64,000 nucleotides of DNA from Deltaproteobacteria bacterium. Lineage in GTDB: Bacteria > Bdellovibrionota_C > UBA2361 > JAGFJO01. The notes under the pieces are model-generated. The model worked only from the letters and a program-made list of their open reading frames with translations, had not been told where the DNA came from and made no database searches. The stretch lies in the NCBI GenBank assembly GCA_024102635.1, contig JAGFJO010000072.1, positions 62,001 to 126,000 on the forward strand, read 5' to 3'. The translations under genes and the position numbers were made by a program. Shown piece by piece: positions 61,933-64,000 of this stretch (position 1 is its first letter; every line of letters starts with the position of its first letter).

Positions 61933-61960
61933 ATTCTATCAGGGTAAATAGCTTTTTCAA
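61933..61960 (-). promoter_or_regulatory. Sigma70-type promoter of hpf
   Basis: On the minus strand TTGAAA (61960-61955) and TAGAAT (61938-61933) are separated by 16 bases, each 5 of 6 to consensus. It lies between rpoN and hpf and gives a leader of about 55 bases, which allows hpf expression independent of rpoN. Confidence 0.5.
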
Positions 61961-62024
61961 CACCTGAGTGGAGGGAAGAGTGTGCGGGGTCACTAATACC
62001 GATTTAAGGAGTGCGGGGACGGTT

Positions 62025-63488
62025 TTAGAATACTTTCTTCCGTTTTGATGAAGAGAGGATTCCGAGGCTTTCTCTATATTTTGCCACCGTTCGACGAGCA
62101 ATCTCGATATTTGCGCTTTTAAGCATATCAACGATCTGTTGGTCGCTTATAGGCTTGTCGGGTGTTTCAGACGCAATTATCTGCTTGATCTTTTCCTTGA
62201 TTGTAGAGGACGAAACATCCCCGTCGCCTGTTTTGATCCCCGTCGAAAAAAAGAACTTAAGTTCGAATACTCCTTGAGGAGTGTGCACATACTTGTTGGT
62301 GGTGACTCGGCTTACGGTCGACTCGTGCATGCCAATATCGTCAGCCACGTCTTTCAAAACCAACGGTTTGAGTTTCTCGATACCGTAATCAAAAAAGTTC
62401 TTCTGAAACTTGACTATGCTTTCTGTGACTCTGAATATCGTTTGCTGTCTTTGATGAATGCTTTTTATTAGCCAGGAGGCGGCCTTCAATCTTTCGTTTA
62501 GGTATTCTTTGTGAGGGTTTCCGTTTGTTTCGCTTCCCTTGAGCAGCTTCAAATAATAAGAACTGACCCGCAGCTTCGGCATTCCATCTTCATTGAGGCT
62601 TATCACATACTCGCCGTCCACCTTGTACACATATATGTCGGGAATAATGTAACGAACCGTTTCATCAGAAAAAATCCGTCCGGGCCTCGGTTCGAGATGC
62701 TGAATTGCCTGGACCGCCTTGTAAACCTCATCTAGGGATACCTTTTCCGATTTTGCTATCTGATCATACTTCTTACGCTCCAGCTTATCCAAATGCTCGC
62801 TTACTATCCTCCACTCGAGCGAATCTCCCAGGCCGTGAAGGTGTAGCTGCATCAGCAAACATTCGCGCAGATCCCTGGCCGCAATACCGGCCGGTTCCAG
62901 CGTCTTTACGATCTCCATTGCCTTTTCAACCTGCTCCAAGGAGCAGCCGACCGCTTCCGCGATCTCCTCATGACTGCAGCACAGGTAACCGTCGCGGTTT
63001 AAATTGCAAACAATATGCATTACAACGGGGAGTTGTTCCCGGTCGATATCGGCCATTCTTAGCTGTGAGACCAGATGGTCATATAGGCTCTCGCTTTTCG
63101 TTAGTGTAGCTTCGAGTGATGGTTTGTCATCAAGGTCTGCGAAACCTCGCGGAGTGGAGCTGCCGCGGGCATCGGTAAGATTCTCAAGGTAGTTCTCCCA
63201 ATCGACCGGGGTTTTGCCGGTCATTAGTGAGGGTTCTGACTCAGATTCTGCCGGCGCTCTCAGCTCTTCTATCCCGTCAGGGCTAGTTCCATTAGGAGAC
63301 GCTGTGAAGGTAGGCTCTTCCGGCCCCTCCTTTATCTCTTCAAGAATAGGATTCTCCAGCAGCTCCTTCTGTATGGCCTCTATATATTCGAGCCTCCCAA
63401 GCTGCAAAAGCTTAATTGCCTGCTGCAGTTGAGGAGTCATCAAAAGCGATTGACTCAACTTTTGAACAAGTTTTGTCTCTAGAGCCAT
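62025..63488 (-). CDS. rpoN: RNA polymerase sigma-54 factor
   Basis: A 487-residue sigma-54. The N-terminal region I is Gln/Leu-rich (LETKLVQKLSQSLLMTPQLQQAIKLLQLGRLEYI in pieces), followed by the acidic region II. Further on come the core-binding part, the helix-turn-helix DIGMHESTVSRVTTNKYV and the RpoN box ARRTVAKYRE near the C-terminus. It directs polymerase to -24/-12 promoters and needs AAA+ activators, none of which is in the window. Position between lptB and hpf is the common proteobacterial arrangement. Confidence 0.97.
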   Translation of the reverse strand: MALETKLVQKLSQSLLMTPQLQQAIKLLQLGRLEYIEAIQKELLENPILEEIKEGPEEPTFTASPNGTSPDGIEELRAPAESESEPSLMTGKTPVDWENYLENLTDARGSSTPRGFADLDDKPSLEATLTKSESLYDHLVSQLRMADIDREQLPVVMHIVCNLNRDGYLCCSHEEIAEAVGCSLEQVEKAMEIVKTLEPAGIAARDLRECLLMQLHLHGLGDSLEWRIVSEHLDKLERKKYDQIAKSEKVSLDEVYKAVQAIQHLEPRPGRIFSDETVRYIIPDIYVYKVDGEYVISLNEDGMPKLRVSSYYLKLLKGSETNGNPHKEYLNERLKAASWLIKSIHQRQQTIFRVTESIVKFQKNFFDYGIEKLKPLVLKDVADDIGMHESTVSRVTTNKYVHTPQGVFELKFFFSTGIKTGDGDVSSSTIKEKIKQIIASETPDKPISDQQIVDMLKSANIEIARRTVAKYRESLGILSSSKRKKVF

Positions 63489-63689
63489 AATGCTATTCGA
63501 TACTAAACATTATTCTATCACTCTTTTGGATGAATTTCGGCGCAGATGTATGCAAGAATTAGCCCAAATGCTCCCTTATACGGCTCTTTTACACCTAACC
63601 ATCTGACGCGACTGACTCTTCGGTAGAAGACTTGATCCAGTCCTAACAAGGTAAGTATCGGCCAAAATGGCCGCCGCCTTTCCGTAAAA

Positions 63690-63705
63690 TTGCGCGTCTG
63701 CGCAA
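63690..63705 (-). terminator. Short stem-loop between lptB and rpoN
   Basis: TTGCGC and GCGCAA (63690-63695 with 63700-63705) close a 4-base loop in the 295-base gap between lptB and rpoN. A second inverted repeat (GGCC-AAAAT-GGCC) lies about 40 bases away near 63660. They may affect read-through from lptB into rpoN. No gene is seen in this gap. Confidence 0.3.
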
Positions 63706-63783
63706 GTTACAGAAATAAATCGACATATTTGATGGAATATTCAGCGCCTGGCCCACCCGCGTCCATGCGCGCAGAGGGCAGCC

Positions 63784-64000
63784 TCATAGTGCGAAGTCGT
63801 CGCCTAAGTAATAGCGCTGGGCACGCTCGCTGCTAGCGATCCTTTCAGGGCTGCCCTCTTCCAGCACTTTTCCATCCACCAGAATATAGGCGCGGTGGCA
63901 GATTCCCAAAGTCTCGCGCACATTGTGGTCTGTGATAAGTACACCGATTCCCTTTTTTTTGAGAGTTTCAATTATGTTCTGAATGTCGCGAATTGCGATG
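63784..64000 (-). CDS. lptB: LPS-export ABC transporter ATPase LptB, C-terminal end (partial)
   Basis: The last 71 residues of the gene; the rest lies beyond the window edge. The visible part contains IRDIQNIIETLKKKGIGVLITDHNVRE, with the switch His in TDHN, then TLGICHRAYILVDGKVLEEGSPE and a YYLGDDF end, which is typical of LptB (family end YLG-x-x-F). LptB hydrolyses ATP to drive lipopolysaccharide extraction by LptFG. Order lptB-rpoN-hpf is the classic arrangement in Gram-negative bacteria and confirms an LPS-bearing cell. A run of eight A on the coding strand occurs in the Lys codons. Confidence 0.95.
   Translation of the reverse strand, partial: IAIRDIQNIIETLKKKGIGVLITDHNVRETLGICHRAYILVDGKVLEEGSPERIASSERAQRYYLGDDFAL

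Noticed and set aside
1..64000. CRISPR arrays, insertion sequences, prophage or integrase genes
   Set aside because: None seen. No regularly spaced repeats, transposase or integrase motifs were found on either strand.

Overview
The window is a chromosomal stretch of roughly balanced base composition from a Gram-negative, outer-membrane-bearing bacterium. Lipopolysaccharide-related genes (kdsD, an LpxL/HtrB-type acyltransferase, lptB), several lipobox lipoproteins, an outer-membrane-style TPR lipoprotein with a LolB-like partner, and the rpoN-linked order lptB-rpoN-hpf all point that way. The mix (RpoN, a FliK-like domain, PgsW, GH57 and GDE glycogen enzymes) fits a deltaproteobacterial-grade or candidate-phylum lineage. 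I cannot place it more precisely from sequence alone.

Layout. 1-8.3 kb: a cut-off acidic coiled-coil protein with a His/Pro tract, an EamA transporter, a PRC-barrel/DUF2382 stress protein, a PQQ-type sugar dehydrogenase, kdsD, a candidate structured RNA (6995-7131) and a secreted clan GH-A hydrolase. 8.3-15.3 kb: small membrane proteins, a TraB-family protein, a ROK sugar kinase, a large FliK-C-like protein, a methyltransferase and a HAD phosphatase. 15.3-26.2 kb: a YciF-like ferritin-fold protein, an MFS/spermidine-synthase fusion, pgsW, manA, a copper P-type ATPase, an orphan N6-adenine methylase and the acyltransferase.

26.4-33.4 kb is the most unusual block. It holds ribokinase, a nucleoside hydrolase and two large tandem paralogs, each with a phosphoribosyltransferase (PRTase)-like N-terminal half and a HAD-like C-terminal half. 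The copies have lost opposite active sites: one keeps the PRPP loop but has Gly in place of the HAD nucleophile, and the other keeps the HAD DxD but has lost the PRPP loop. I infer a divided two-protein machine acting on a ribosylated metabolite. A small convergent gene with its own dyad and terminator sits between the paralogs.

33.5-48.6 kb: proBA, tRNA-Glu(CUC), tRNA-Gln(CUG), a TPR lipoprotein with a LolB-like lipoprotein, an ABC-2 exporter, trmB, a TerB-like protein, an MFS transporter and a HerA/YjgR-type ATPase. 48.6-58.7 kb: a glycogen or alpha-glucan locus (glucokinase, GT4 glycosyltransferase, GH57, GH63-like hydrolase, glycogen debranching enzyme) with an orphan response regulator inside it. 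58.9-64 kb: a glycine-zipper lipoprotein, a glutamine amidotransferase, metK with a structured leader, hpf, rpoN and the end of lptB.

Two intergenic copies of a dispersed element (about 26.27-26.38 kb and 56.64-56.76 kb) share an exact 18-base box next to a run of hexamers. In each run a fixed pyrimidine-rich triplet alternates with a variable triplet. Each run abuts the 3' end of a gene in the same relative orientation.
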